A stretch of 64,000 nucleotides of DNA from the NCBI GenBank assembly GCA_029582155.1, contig CM055908.1, positions 17,731,906 to 17,795,905 of the forward strand. Reading direction: 5' to 3'. This stretch comes from Panopea generosa (taxonomy: Eukaryota > Mollusca > Bivalvia > Adapedonta > Hiatellidae). The notes beneath the pieces were generated by a model. The model searched no databases, had not been told where the DNA came from, and saw only the letters and a program-made list of their open reading frames with translations. Shown in pieces: positions 11,528 to 24,413 of this stretch. The stretch's first letter is position 1. Each line of letters opens with the position of its first letter. The position numbers and the translations under genes are program-made.

Positions 11528-14515
11528 TGGAAATGTGACATGGTACATGTACATATACACTAGAAAAGTTACATGGTACATATACATAAGAAATGTGACA
11601 TGGTATTTATACACAAGAAAGGTGACATGGTACATATAAACTAGAAAAGTTACATGGTACATATACATAAGAAATGTGACATGGTATTTATACACAAGAA
11701 AGGTGACATGGTACATATACACAATAAATGTGACATAGTACATATACAAAATAAATGTGACATGGTACATATACACAAAAAATGTGACATGGAACATATG
11801 CACTAGAAATGTGACATGGAACATATGCACTAGAAATGTGACATGGTATTTATACACTAGAAAAGTGCTAGGCCCATATACATTAGAAATGTTACACGGT
11901 TCATATACACTAGACAAGTGACATGGTACATATCCACTTGAAATGTGACATGTTACATATCCACTAGAAAAGTGACATGGTACATATCCACAAGAAAAGT
12001 GACAAAGTACATATGAATTAGCAATGTGACATGGTACAAATCCACGAGCAAAGTGACATGGTACATATGTATTAGAAATGTGACATGGTACATATGCACT
12101 AGAAATGTGACATGGTACATATACACAAGAAATGTGACATGGAACATATGCACAAGAAATGTGACATGGTACATATGCACTAGAAATGTTACACGGTACA
12201 TATACACTAGAAATGTGACATGGTACATATACACTTGAAATGTGACACGGTATATATACACTAGAAATGTTACACGGTACATATACACTAGAAATGTGAC
12301 ATGGTACATATACACTAGAAATATGACACGGTATATATACACTAGAAATGTGACATGAGATATATACACTGGAAATGTGACAAGGTACATAAACACTAGA
12401 AATGTGACACGGTATATATACACTATAAAGCGACATGGTACATATACACTAGAAAAGATACATGGTACATATAAACTAGAAAAATGATATGGTCATATAC
12501 ACTTGAAAATTGACATGGTACATATACACTAGAAAAGTGACATGGTACATATACAATAGAAAAGTAACATGGTATATAAGCACCAAAAAAGTGACATGAT
12601 ATATATCCACTAGAAAAGTGCCATGTTTTACATGCACTAGAAAAGTGACATGGTTTATATACATTAGAAATGTGACATGGTACATATGGACAACAAAAGT
12701 GACATGGTACCTATACACTAGAAAAGTGATATGGTTTATATACACTTGAAAAGTGACATAGTACATAATATCATACACTAGAATTGAGACCCGGTCAATA
12801 TATACTAGAAATGTGACATTGTACATATACACTAGATAAGTGACATGGTACATATACACTACAAAAATGACATGGTATTTATACACTAGAAAAGTGCTAG
12901 GTACATATACATTAGAAATGTTACACGGTTCATATACACTAGAAAAGTGACACGGTATATATACACTAGACAAGTGACATGGTACATCTGCACTAGAACA
13001 GTTACACGGTACATATGCACTAGAAATGTGACATGGTACATATCCACTAGAAAAGTGACAAGGTACATATGTATTAGAAATGTAACATGGTATATATGCA
13101 CTAGAAAATTGACATGGTTTATATACACTCGAAATACGACATGGTTCAGATACACTAGAAAAGGGACATGGTACATATGCACTAGAAGAGTGACATGGTA
13201 CACATGGACTAGAAAAGTGACATGGTTTCTATACACTAGAAAAGTGATATGGTATATATACAACAGAAAAGTGACATGGTATAAATACACTAGAAAAATT
13301 ACATAGTACATATACACTGAAAAGTGACATGGTACAAATACACGAGAAAAGTGACATGGTACATATACACTAGAAAAGTGACTTGGTACATATACACTTG
13401 AAATGTGACATGTTATATATACAATAGAAATGAGACATGTTATATATACACTAGAAATGTGACATGGGCATATATACTCTAGAAATGTGATATGGTATAT
13501 ATGCACTACAAAAGTGACATAGTACATATACACTTGATAAGTGATATGGTACATATACACACGAAATGTGACTTGGTATATATACACTAGAAATATGACA
13601 TGGTATATATACACTAGAAAAGTGACATAGTATATATACATTAGAAAAAAAGTGATATGGTACATATACACTAGAAATGTAACTTGGTATATATATACAC
13701 CAGAAATGTGACACGGTATACATTCACTAGAAATGTGACATGGCATATATACACTTGAAATGTGACATTGTATAATAAACTTGCAATGTGACATGGTACA
13801 AAATTACTAACAAAGTGACATGGTACATATACACTATAAATGTGACATGATACATATATTCTAGAAATGTAACAGGGTACATATACACAAGAAATGTGAC
13901 ATCTGACACATATATAATACACATAATCATATATAAACTAGAAATGTGATATAGTGTATATAAACTAGAAATGTGACATGGTATATATAAACTAGAAATG
14001 TGACATGGTATATATAAACTAGAAATGTGATATAGTATATATAAACTAGAAATGTGACATGGTATATATAAACTAGAAATGTGACATAGTATATATAAAC
14101 TAGAAATGTGATATAGTATATTATATAAACTAGAAATGTGACATGGTATATATAAACTAGAAATGTGTCATAGTATATATAAACTAGAAATGTAATAGGG
14201 TACATATACACTAGAAATGTGACATTGTATATATAAACTAGAAATGTGACACGGTATATATACACTAGAAATGTTACATGGTACATATACATTAGAAAAG
14301 TGACACGGTACATATGCTCTAGAAAAGTGACATGGTACATCTGCACTAGAAAAGTTACACGGTACATATGCACTAGAAATGTGACATGGTGCATATCCAC
14401 TAGAAAAGTGACAAGGTACATATGTATTAGAAATGTGACATGGTATATATAAACTAGAAATGTAACATGGTATATAAACACTATAAATGTGACATGGTAT
14501 ACATAACAATGTGCA
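11528..14515. repeat. Satellite with 27-bp unit (about 110 copies)
   Basis: Tandem units with core GAAATGTGACATGGTACATA followed by TACACTA. Because 27 bp is nine codons, the minus strand stays open for long stretches (11513-12436, 12886-13794, 13927-14535), coding a repeated VYMYHVTFL-like nonamer. These frames drift between registers, lack a signal peptide or globular composition, and are repeat artefacts. Internal blocks recur: a variant run at 11847 recurs near 12876, and one at 12988 recurs at 14341, about 38 and 50 units apart. The right end is the most homogeneous part (TATATAAAC variants, 13930-14180). Confidence 0.92.
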
Positions 14516-14555
14516 AAGATCAGAGGCGATATCAAAATCTATTATAAATGTAACA

Positions 14556-14577
14556 ATGTAAGTCATATAAATAACAC
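14556..14577. repeat. Right copy of 22-bp direct repeat bounding the 27-bp satellite
   Basis: Exact match to 11506-11527. The two copies enclose the whole array, with only a short non-repeat piece (about 14516-14555) inside the right copy. Confidence 0.85.
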
Positions 14578-14851
14578 ATCAAAGGGTGAGCCGGTGTATT
14601 CCATGTGTGGTGTCTTTGGGTGCATATTCTTAGTACTAGTTCACCCCATGAATTGCTTGGGAGAGATTTGTCTAAGTTATTTCAAACAGTTTGTTTCACA
14701 ATTGAAGTAAAATAAGTAAGTTATTCTAGAAATAGATCCCTAAGTCATACGTCAGACGTATGTCTATATGGTGCTGTAAGATAATACATGTATGGGGATA
14801 TCTACTTTACAATGTCTCGTCATCTTGTCATATAATATGAATGTGAGGTTG
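14578..14851. other. Spacer between two satellites
   Basis: Non-repetitive DNA of about 270 bp with no gene. It is not related to the L segment that precedes the other 67-bp arrays. Confidence 0.5.
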
Positions 14852-16440
14852 AGTGCAGTCGTTGAGCATGATTGGATTCTCCAAATGGCGTCTGTCGCTA
14901 CGTACAGTCCCAAGGCTGTTTTCAGTCATTGAGCATTCTTCGGTTCTCCAAATGGCGTCGGTTGCTACATACTGTCCCAAGGCTGTTATAAGCCGTTGAG
15001 CATGTTTGGGCTCTCCAAGTGTTATCGGTTGCTACTTACCGTCTAAAGGCGGTGATCAGCCGTTGAGCATGTTTCGGTTCTTCAAGTTGCGTCTATTGCT
15101 TTGAATCGTCCGAAGGCTGTTATCAGCCGTTGAGCATGTTTGGGTTCTACAAGTTGCGCCGGTTGCTACGTACCGTCCCAAGGCTGTTATCCGCCGTTGA
15201 ACATGTTTGGGTTCTCCAAGTTACGTAGATTGCTACGTACCTTCTCTAGGCGGTGATCAGGCGTTGGGCAGGATTAAGTTTGACCAAGAATGTTATTAGA
15301 GGTTGTACATTTTTGGGTTCTCCAAATGGCGTCGGTTGCTAAGTACCGTCCCAAGGCTGCGATCACTCGTTGAGCATGTTTCGGTTCTCCAAGTTGCGTC
15401 GGTTGCAACGTACCTTTCCAAACTATGACCAGTTGTTGAGCATGTTTGCGTTCTCCAAGTGGCATCAATTGCTACGTACCGTCACAAGGCTGTGATCAGC
15501 CTTTGGGCATGTTTGATTTCTCCAAGTTACGTCGATTGCAACGTACCTTTCCGAAACAATGACCAGTCGTTGAGCATGTTTGCGTTCTCCAAGTGACATC
15601 AGTTGCTACGTACCGTCCTAAGGCTGTTATCAGTCGCTGAGCATGTTTCGGTTCTCCAAGTCGCGTCGGTTGCTACGTACCTTGTCAAAGCTGTGATCAG
15701 TCATTTAGCATGTTTCGGTTCTCAAAGTTGAGTCGGTTGCCTAGTACCGTCCCAAGACTGTGATCAGCCGTTGATCATGTTTCGGTTCTCCAAGTTGCGT
15801 TGGTTGCTACGTACCGTCCCATGACTTTGATCAGCCGTTAAACATGTTTCAGTTTTCCAAGTTGCGTCGGTGGCTACTTTCCGTCCCAAGACTTTGATCA
15901 GCCGTTGAGCATGTTTGGGTTCTCCAAGTGGCGTTAGTTGATAGGTACCGTCCGAAGACTGTGATCGGCCGTTGACCATGTTTCGGTTCTCGAAGTGGGA
16001 TCTGTTGCTACGTACCGTCCCAAGGCTGTGATCAGCCGTTGAGCATGTTTGGGTTCCCCAAGTTGCGTCGGTTGCGACGTACTTTCCCAAGTCTGTGGTC
16101 AGCCGTTGAGCATGTTTGGGTTCTCCAAGTTGCGTAGATTGCTACGTACCGTCCCAAGGCTGTGAGCAGCCGTTGAGCATGTTTGGGTTCCCCAAGACGC
16201 GTCGGTTGCGACGTACTTTCCCAAGTCTGTGGTCAGCCGTTGAGCATGTTTGGGTTCTCCAAGTTGCGTAGATTGCTACGTACCGTCCCTAGGCTGTGAG
16301 CAGCCGTTGAGCATGTTTGGGTTCTCCAAGTTGCGTCGATTACTACGTACTGTCCCAAGGCTGTGGTCAGCCGTTGAGCATGTTTCGGTTATCCAATTGG
16401 TGTCGGTTGCTACGTACCGTCCCTAGGCTGTGATCAGCCG
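14852..16440. repeat. 67-bp satellite, array 0 (about 24 copies)
   Basis: The unit contains GGCTGTGATCAGCCGTTGAG, then CATGTTTGGGTTCTCCAAG and GTTGCTACGTACCGTCCCAAG. Units are diverged. At 15255-15310 the array is interrupted by a stretch (GGGCAGGATTAAGTTTGACC) that resembles the array-to-R junction of the downstream arrays. It ends in mid-unit at GATCAGCCG, directly joined to the L segment of duplication copy 1. Frames at 15274-15468 and 15764-16090 on the minus strand are artefacts. Confidence 0.92.
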
Positions 16441-16610
16441 TATATCGATACTTTAAGTTTATTTCTTTAATTTACACCTTACTAATGCATTTGGTATAAT
16501 ATCATTTTTTTGAAGTAAAGAACGCAACAGATAAATAACTTAGAGGCAATGAACTATGCAACACCCAACAGGGCTTAAAAGGTGTTCTATTGCATTCAAC
16601 ACCATAATCC

Positions 16611-16923
16611 GTAGCGATGGTCTTACGGTGGAGCGTCCACCTTGCATGCAGAAGGTCGTGGGATCGATACCCGGTCGAGTAATCCCAAAAACTTGAAAAA
16701 TGGTACGGGAAGCTTCTCCGCTTGCTGCTCAGCATTTACAGGAAAGGTCTAGGTCTAGTCGGCCGGTTGTCAGTATAATGTGACTGGATTTGTTGTCATA
16801 CCATGTGTCAGCTGCATGATAGCCCCGTGTACCAGCGCTTAAAATACTGTACCAAGATGACACATTCGCGATATAACTGAAAAAATGTTAAAAGTGGCAC
16901 TAAACACCATACAGCAACATCAA
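16611..16923 (+). mobile_element. tRNA-derived SINE, family B (in L1)
   Basis: The tRNA-like head has an A box, an anticodon-arm region (CCACCTTGCATGCAGAAGG) and a B box (GGGATCGATACC). The body has AATGGTACGGGAAGCTTCTC, TCGGCCGGTTGTCAGT and CGCGATATAACTGA. The 3' end is GGCACTAAACACCATACAGC. The same insertion is at the same place in copies 2 (24414) and 3 (30513), so it predates the duplication. The minus-strand frame at 16502-16735 is antisense to it. Confidence 0.8.
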
Positions 16924-18285
16924 TTCCATTACTCCAAGCGACCAGAAAATACAAAAGCATAATATTTACAATAACATACTATAAAATATTTTGATATGAT
17001 ATAAAAAAATTCTGATGAAGAAACAAAGAAATGTAAATAGGAACATCATCACGTTCGGAACGGTCTAGTAAACACTTATCACTGTTTTATTTCCATCAAC
17101 ATCTTAATGGAACAAACAAACACTTAAAGTTCAAACTATCCTCATCTTTTATGTTATTTCAACAAATCAGAATTATTAAGGATGAGTCAGATCACCTAAT
17201 TGTTATGCTTTATTTCATTATAAGTTCAGTGTTTTAAACATTCCCTTATAAGGAAATTTATATTTCAACATTAAAATTAAATAATTTGCTAGATTCAATA
17301 TAGGCTACCTGTTGTTATGTACTCTAAGGTATTATAAACAAGCTAAGGCTAATGTGCAGTTACTCAATAATACTTCAGAAGCATTTGTTGACTTTTCCTA
17401 TAGCCATTCACTGAAGGTATGGCTACCGTAAAGAGTTCAAGGCAATAACTTGTACAAGAAACTGGAATAAGATACCAGAAAATGCAAAATGGTGCGATTC
17501 TCCAACATATTTGACAAAATTACAGAATAAAATAACAAGCAACAAGTCGTGATAAGTCACAAAGCATTTTCAGTTACCGATACGATTACTTTTTTTAACA
17601 CCAGTGAAATCTTGCAGAATATGCTATGCAATCTTTTGCTGTACTCATCTGCAACAAGAAATCACAGCTTCTATCAACAATTTTAAAATATTTCAAACAA
17701 AATTTTTGCAGTGCAATAGTGCATTTATACATATGTAACATTTAATCATATATGCTATTCTTCCAGCAAATGTATAAGCACACGATGCAAAAAAACGTCT
17801 CAATAATTTCTCACCACTCTTACAATTGGAACATAAAAAAACAAAACACTTGAAGCTAATAAAACAATAATTCGGAAATTAAATACAGTGTGTAAAATGA
17901 CTTGATACACTAGTATGTCATAAACAAACTAGACCAATAAATATTTAACCTATACATGTAATATGATTAACAAATATGTAGCTATCTTAGAAATAGATAT
18001 CTAACACAACATATACCAGCTGGTCCGACAAGCAAAAAACAGAAGGATATATCACAATTAGACCATACAATATGAAGCAAATAACATACACGTTTGTTAA
18101 CCAACGTAAATAAATAACGAACTAATCAAGCACACAAACCAGTTTGTCATTGGCAAACAACAAACTAATGGACACATAGACTATGTCTTATGAAGCATCA
18201 TATATACTGATCACATGAGCCAGTCTATCATAACCTCAAAGACAATACTATAATTCCATTTAAGAATGGTCCAGTAATAAACCGA
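16924..18285. other. L1 segment downstream of the SINE
   Basis: AT-rich, no gene. It matches copy 2 (24732-26028) and copy 3 (30831-32126). Its last bases, AATAAACCGA, are the exact point where copies 1 and 2 enter the satellite and where copy 3 turns to unrelated DNA. Confidence 0.7.
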
Positions 18286-20752
18286 TAAATGGCGTCGGAT
18301 GCTACGTACGTTCCCAAGGCTGTGATCAGCTGTTGAACATGTTTGGGTTCTCTATGCGGCGTCGGTTGTTACGTACCGTCCCAAGACTGTGACCAGCCGT
18401 TGAGCATCTTTGGGGTCTCCAAGTTGCGTCGGTTGCTAAGTACCGTCATAAAGCTATTGTCAGTCGTTGAGCATGTTTCGGTTCTCCAAGTTGTGTCGGT
18501 TGCCTCGTACCGTCCCAAGACTGTGATCAGCCGTTGAACATGTTTCGGTTCTCGAAGTTGCGTCGATTTCCACGTACCGTCTAAAGACTATGATCAGCCG
18601 TTGAGCATGTTTCGGTTCTCCAGGTTGCGGCGGTTGCTACATACCGGCCAAAGACTGTGATCAACCGTTGGGTTATTTCGGTTCTCCAAATGGCGTCTGT
18701 TGCTACGTACCTTCCCAAGACTGTGATCAGCCGTTGAGCATGTTTGCGTTCTCTAAGTGGCGTCGGTTGCTACGTACCTTCCCAAGACTGTGATCAGCCG
18801 TTGAGCATGTTTGTGTTCTCCAAGTTGCGTCTGTTGCTACGTACCTTCCCAAGACTGTGATCAGCCGTTGAGCATGTTTGCGTTCTCCAAGTTGCGTCTG
18901 TTGCTACGTACCTTCCCAAGGCTGTTATCAGCCGTTGAGCATGTTTGCGTTCTCCAGGTTGCGTCTGTTGCTACGTACCATCCCAAGACTGTGATCAGCC
19001 GTTGAGCATGTTTGCGTTCTCCAAGTGGCGTCGGTTGCTACGTACCTTCCCAAGACTGTGATCAGCCGTTGAGCATGTTTGCATTCTCCAAGTGGCGTCG
19101 GTTGCTACGTACCTTCCCAAGACTGTGATCAGCCGTTGAGCATGTTTGCGTTCTCCAAGTGGCGTCGGTTGATACGTACCTTCCCAAGGCTGTGATCAGC
19201 CGTTGAGCATGTTTGCGTTCTCCAAGTTGCGTCTGTTGCTACATACCTTCTTAAGGCTGTGATCAGCCGTTGAGCATGTTTGGGTTCTCCAAGTTGCGTC
19301 TGTTGCTACGTACCCTCCAAAGGCTGTGATCAGCCGTTGAGCATGTTTGCGTTCTCCAAGTTGCGTCTGTTGCTACGTACCTTCTTAAGGCTGTGATCAG
19401 CCGTTGAGCATGTTTGGGTTCTCCAAGTTGCGTCGGATGCTTCGTACCTTCCTAAGACTGTGATCAGTCGTTGAGAAATTTTCGGTTCTCCAAGAAGTGT
19501 CGATTGCTACGTACCTTCCCAAGACTGTGATCAGCCGTTGAGAATGTTTGGGTTCTCCAAGTGGCGTCGGTTGATACGTACCTTCCCAAGACTGTGATCA
19601 GCCGTTGAGCATGTTTGCGTTCTCCAAGTTGCGTCTGTTGCTACGTACCTTCCCAAGGCTGTTATCAGCCGTTGAGCATGTTTGCGTTCTCCAGGTTGCG
19701 TCTGTTGCTACGTACCTTCCCAAGGCTGTGATCAGCCGTTGAGTTAGTTTGGGTTCTCCAAGTTGCGTCTGTTGCTACGTACCATCCCAAGGCTGTGCTC
19801 AGCCGTTTAGCATGTTTGTGTTCTTCAAGTTGCGTCTGTTGCTACGTACCCTCCAAAGGCTGTGATCAGCCGTTGAGCATGTTTGGGTTCTCCAATTTGC
19901 GTCGGATGCTTCGTACCCTCCTAAGACTGTGATCAGTCGTTGAGAAATTTTCGGTTCTCCAAGAAGTGTCGATTGCTACGTACCTTCCCAAGACTGTGAT
20001 CAGCCGTTGAGAATGTTTGGGTTCTCCAAGTATCGTCGGTTGATACGTACGTTCCCAAGACTTTGGTCAGTCGTTGACCATTTTTGGGTTCTCCAAATGG
20101 TGTCGGTTGCTACATACCTTCCCAAGACTGTGATCAGTCGTTGAACATGTTTTGCTTCTCAAAGTTGCATCGGTTGCTATGAACCCACCCAAAGTGATGA
20201 TCAGCCGTTGAGTTAGTTTGGGTTATCCAAGTGGCGTCGATTGCTACATGTACGTACCGTCCCAAGGCGGTCATCAGTCGTTGAGCATGTTTAGATTCTC
20301 CAAGTGGCATCGGTTTTAACTTACCGTCCCAATGCGGTGATTAGCCGTTGAGCATGTTTGGGTTCTCCAAGTTGCGTCGGTTGCTACGTACCGTCCCAAG
20401 GCTGTGATCAGCCGTTGAGCATGTTTGGGTTCTCAAAGTGGCGTCGGTTGCTACGTACCGTCCCAAGGCTGTGATCAGCCGTTGAGCATGTTTCGGTTCT
20501 CCAAGTGGCGTGGGTTGCTACGTACCGTCCCAAGGCTGTAATCAGCCGTTGAGTATGTTTGGGTTCTCCAAGTTGCGTCGGTCGCTACGTACCGTCCCAA
20601 GGCGGTCATCAGTCGTTGAGCATGTTTGTGTTCTCCAAGTGACATCGTTTGCTACGTACCGTCCCAGGGCTGTGATCAGCCGTTGAGCATGTTTCGGTTC
20701 TCCAAGTGACATCGTTTGCTACGTACCTTCCCTATGCCGTGATCAGCCGTTG
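18286..20752. repeat. 67-bp satellite, array 1 (about 37 copies)
   Basis: The longest and most homogeneous 67-bp array. Consecutive CTGTGATCAG marks at 18721, 18788 and 18855 confirm the 67-bp period. Higher-order structure is clear: a rare variant (GAGAAATTTTCGGTTCTCC then AAGAAGTGTCGATTGC) starts at 19473 and again at 19942, exactly seven units apart, with shared neighbouring variants. Ends at CAGCCGTTGG then CCAGGATTAAGG. Frames at 18343-18537 and 18811-19005 are artefacts. Confidence 0.93.
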
Positions 20753-22000
20753 GCCAGGATTAAGGTTGAACGTTTAGTAAGTTTATGCTTTTTAGTCAAA
20801 GTTTAAGCAAAATAGACCGAACACTCGTTGCCTCATCGCCAGTATAAGACTGATTAGATGCCAAAACTCTCCATTCAAAACTAATACCGTTATGTCGCAT
20901 AATTTTGTCATGACGACTTTCTCTTTTTTTTTAAATTCGAGTTTAATTTTGTAGCGTGATTGATTATCATGCATACCTATAATTGATATTATCTCTTCAA
21001 TCAAAATACTGTCGTTGTTTTATATCATATATCTATGTATATAGAAATTATTAACAACAGAGGTAACAAACTCTATTATTGTGCTATTATTATACAATAT
21101 TATACCAAGTACAGGTTTTATGAAATGATAAAGTATACTATTTCTGGCTAAAGACTATTGGAAGGTTTGGTATTTGAAACTCGAATGAATAACGTTTTGC
21201 TTGAATTGGGGATTGTTTCATGCACAATAGTTGGTTTGATGCTTTAAATCGTTCTCAAACATATAGGTTTAACGTTTGGGCTGGAACTAGATATTAGCTT
21301 AGTTTGAAATGTAGGTTTGAAACAATCCCGTACGTGTATATTTGTGCTGGAACTTAACAATGTTCCAAGCACAAAGTTTTAATTTGAGCTTGAAACAATT
21401 CTCAAAATTTTTATTAAGTTACGTTGTCTGAACAACTGGTCTTAATCGTATTAAATAGTATTGAACAGCAGTGAGTCCAACACTACAGGGGTTTGAAAGA
21501 TTACACTGTACATATATGATTGGTTTGATAATTTCTTGCAATGATTCCTAAATATAAGAATCGTTATATTGCTTTGTGTGATGTTTACGAATCATGCGAC
21601 AAGAAGCCTGAGTTATATTATAATATATAGTTTGAACACAGTTGTCTAACATAGTTTCAACCTGGTTTGTTTCACATCTTAATCCAGTGAAGACACAGTC
21701 GCCTTACAGAATATCACGTTTTTAGTTCAAGATACTTACATCAACATATTGACATTCTCATAATGTCTTTTTCCTATTCTCAGATGTAGTGATATATCTG
21801 TCATGTTTTCTTTAATTTGGGCACAACAAAATACACACGTTTTCATAAGAAATATTATTAAATGGAATAAAATTTCTAATCGATTAAGATACAAGATGGG
21901 AACGATATCCGTTTTTGGTAATAACCCTTAACCAACTAAAGCGATTTTTGTGTTAATATTAAATTAAGCATCATTATATGTCATCAATTTACCTAACCAT

Positions 22001-22170
22001 TATTTCCTGATATCCTATGAGGTAAATCAGTGCTCAAACACACCCATCTCCGCAAGTAACTGATAACGTTCTCACTTATATCGACGGTGAGAGATGGCTG
22101 ACAAAGAGACGCATGTCGTATATCGATTATCACATCACGGACAATGTGTGGCCCGACGGAGATCATACAA
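22001..22170 (-). mobile_element. SINE family C fragment (in R1)
   Basis: ACACCCATCTCCGCAAGTAA and GATAACGTTCTCAC, with AGAGACGCA and GTGGCCCGACGGAGAT, match the reversed SINE at 39277-39570. The head and tail are lost. The copy in R2 is at 28001-28170. Confidence 0.6.
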
Positions 22171-22943
22171 TGAATACGACTCATACATTTATTATAGAAT
22201 TAGCTCTTTTTTAAAATGATACCTTGAAACTTATTGTATTAGAGAACAGTTAAGTTTGATGAATATCCAGTGAAAAATAACGCATTTTTGTAAATAAAAG
22301 GAGCAAATCTACGACATGAATATTCCGATTATGCCATTTCAAGACCCGAGATATTGTGATTATATCAAACGATTGTGTAAGTTTAGTGAGGATCTTAAAC
22401 GAAATACGAGGGGCAGATTGTACGTAAGGCAAAAATCATGAATGTTTTGACAATTAAAGGGCAACACCAAAATCAAATATGGTGAATATACTACTTTTAT
22501 GTAAGTGTGGTGAGGATCCAATTCAATCTCTTTATAATCAGACCAGCTTTGAAACTTCCATACACTGCACAATGTAGTATGTATGGAATCTTAAAGTTAA
22601 TATGATTCAATGAGATTGGATCCAATGACAACTGTCGGACTTAGGTGTACACACGATCAAATAAAGTAATGTTTGACAATTTAAGGGTCATTTTCCGACA
22701 TTTATTATCCAACAAGGCCAGTTTCAGAACTTCTCTGAGATTATTATTATGGTCATTCAACTGCTATTCAAGTTTCAGGGCTACCTTGTTTTTTTCTTTG
22801 CATTGTAACTGCAATATTTTGTTCATTGATGGTACATGTTTAATACAAATATGTGTTAACCCGAATGTTTTTTTAAGCCAATCTTAAATGAATTAGCGGT
22901 GTTTATATCAATCAAGGGAAGTGAGCCGTATAACAGCATAGCA

Positions 22944-23380
22944 GTATACGTCTCACACAACAATTAATTTTGTACTGTTCTACATATAGAGACATGCACT
23001 TCTGGAACACTGGATACATTGCCAATGGTTCTAAAAGTGCCTTGTTCCCATAGATAGTCCTCTGTTGGTCCAATTATGCAAACAAAAACATGGGGTTGAC
23101 CAGGTTGCTTTTTCACAATTTCGATTGTTTGATGGCACCACTTCATTTTTGACAATTCTGCCACTTTGTTGCAGTGTATCACTACGCATATTTAAACCGT
23201 TATAGCTTGATCAACGATTCCCAATGGCATCCAAACATGGCAGAAATCATCAAAATGTTCAAATGTAACCATATGCACAAAGAAATATATCATTTTATGC
23301 TTTTTTCACAAAAAAATGCCCAACCGCTTTACACAGCTCTAATTTCTTGGGCGTAAGAATCTTGCTACCGTCATGTAATT
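22944..23380 (-). repeat. Dispersed repeat, copy in R1
   Basis: Read on the minus strand this matches 29000-29440 (R2) and, inverted, 57785-58224. It contains a 72-residue frame (22964-23182) with KKQPGQPHVFVCIIG. The 58-kb copy has KKQPGQPHTFFCTIG in the same relative place, but downstream the frames differ and the R2 copy is frameshifted. I recognise no protein family. It is probably an unclassified transposon piece or a decayed exon-like fragment. Confidence 0.6.
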
Positions 23381-24413
23381 GAGACCTATACCAGGTGAAG
23401 CAATACAGCAATATATCTCTGTAAAACAGTAGCAGTACTACTGTTCTGCGTATTTCCCGTTAACTTTTTATTAATGGTACATGTAGTTTGTCAGTTTTAT
23501 AGACTTGTTATTTACACAATATTATATTTTGCAAACATTTCCCATTGTCAATATTGACTTTCATTAGAAATGCCAAACTGCTAGGATACTTTATTCATGA
23601 TCACAGTATTGCGAAAAATGGTATAAGGCAGACACTTTAAGTTCTGTACTGCTTGGACGTTTCAGTTTTAAAAGATTGTTGAAAGAAAAAAAAAAAAAAA
23701 AAAATTTTCTCACAAATCAATATATTTATTTTCAAATAAAGTGCAGTTCAGAATATACATATAATATATACTTTAATATAACATTTATAGTTGCACAAAA
23801 CATGAATCATACTCATATATGAACATTTCTACATTTTTCCTGTTAATACTGAAATCATAAAAGTTTCTAAACCTTTATTTAACTCCTTAGTATGATTTAT
23901 GATAACGAGCAGCACGCGTTTACATAATATATCAAAAGGCCCACGGAGGGCAGGATTACATCCATGATTAAGATACGAATGTGATTCGAGTAGCAACATT
24001 GGCGCCAAACTTCGTTGTTATATGGATTAATCATAAACATAATTTACATTGGCTAATTCAAAATCTGGATAAACGTAATATCTTAATAAACATGACTGAA
24101 AAATAATATATGGATGGAAACCAAATTAGTCATTAGATAAGACGTTAGACCAGCTACAAATACAGGTAACTGCCATAAAATGCGGCGCAAAGCAGGGTAT
24201 TTGAGTTGAATATAATAATGATTGAATATATATCGATACTTTAGTTTTATTACTTTAATTTACACCTTACTAATGAATTTGGTATAATAACATTTTATGA
24301 AATGGATTCTTTCAAAGTAAAGAACGCAACAAATAAATAACCTAGAGGCAATAAATTATGCAACACCCAACAGGGCTTAAACGGTGTTCTACTCTATTCA
24401 ACTCCATAATCCA

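Larger units (their letters stand above)
16441..24228. repeat. Segmental tandem duplication, copy 1 (7.8 kb: L1, array 1, R1)
   Basis: Begins at TATATCGATACTTTA, which recurs at 24229 and 30367. Order: L segment 16441-18285 (carrying a SINE), 67-bp array 18286-20752, R segment 20753-24228. It is collinear with copy 2 throughout except for array length and scattered indels. L1 keeps a stretch of about 100 bp (about 17732-17835) that copies 2 and 3 lack. It lacks an AAGTTATATAAAGAGG piece and a GGCAACGACTTGT piece that copies 2 and 3 share. No intact gene was found. Confidence 0.9.
20753..24228. repeat. R1 segment of the duplication
   Basis: Non-satellite DNA of about 3.5 kb, collinear with 26750-30366. 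It contains a SINE family C fragment (22001-22170) and a dispersed repeat (22944-23380), listed separately, plus an A run at about 23686-23703. The 70-residue minus frame at 20792-21004 has a near-identical partner at 26788-27000. That is expected from the duplication alone, and it has no recognisable domain. Confidence 0.8.

Noticed and set aside
11513-14535. Minus-strand frames of 307, 302 and 202 residues with VYMYHVTFL-like repeats
   Set aside because: They are produced by a 27-bp (nine-codon) satellite unit, shift between registers after indels, and have no start context, signal peptide or non-repeat part.
20792-21004. 70-residue minus frame preserved in both R segments (also 26788-27000)
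   Set aside because: Preservation follows from recent duplication; the sequence has no motif, and differences include replacement changes.
23684-23704. Poly-A run as the end of a processed pseudogene
   Set aside because: R2 has a shorter, interrupted A/G-rich tract at the same place and no coding sequence lies upstream.
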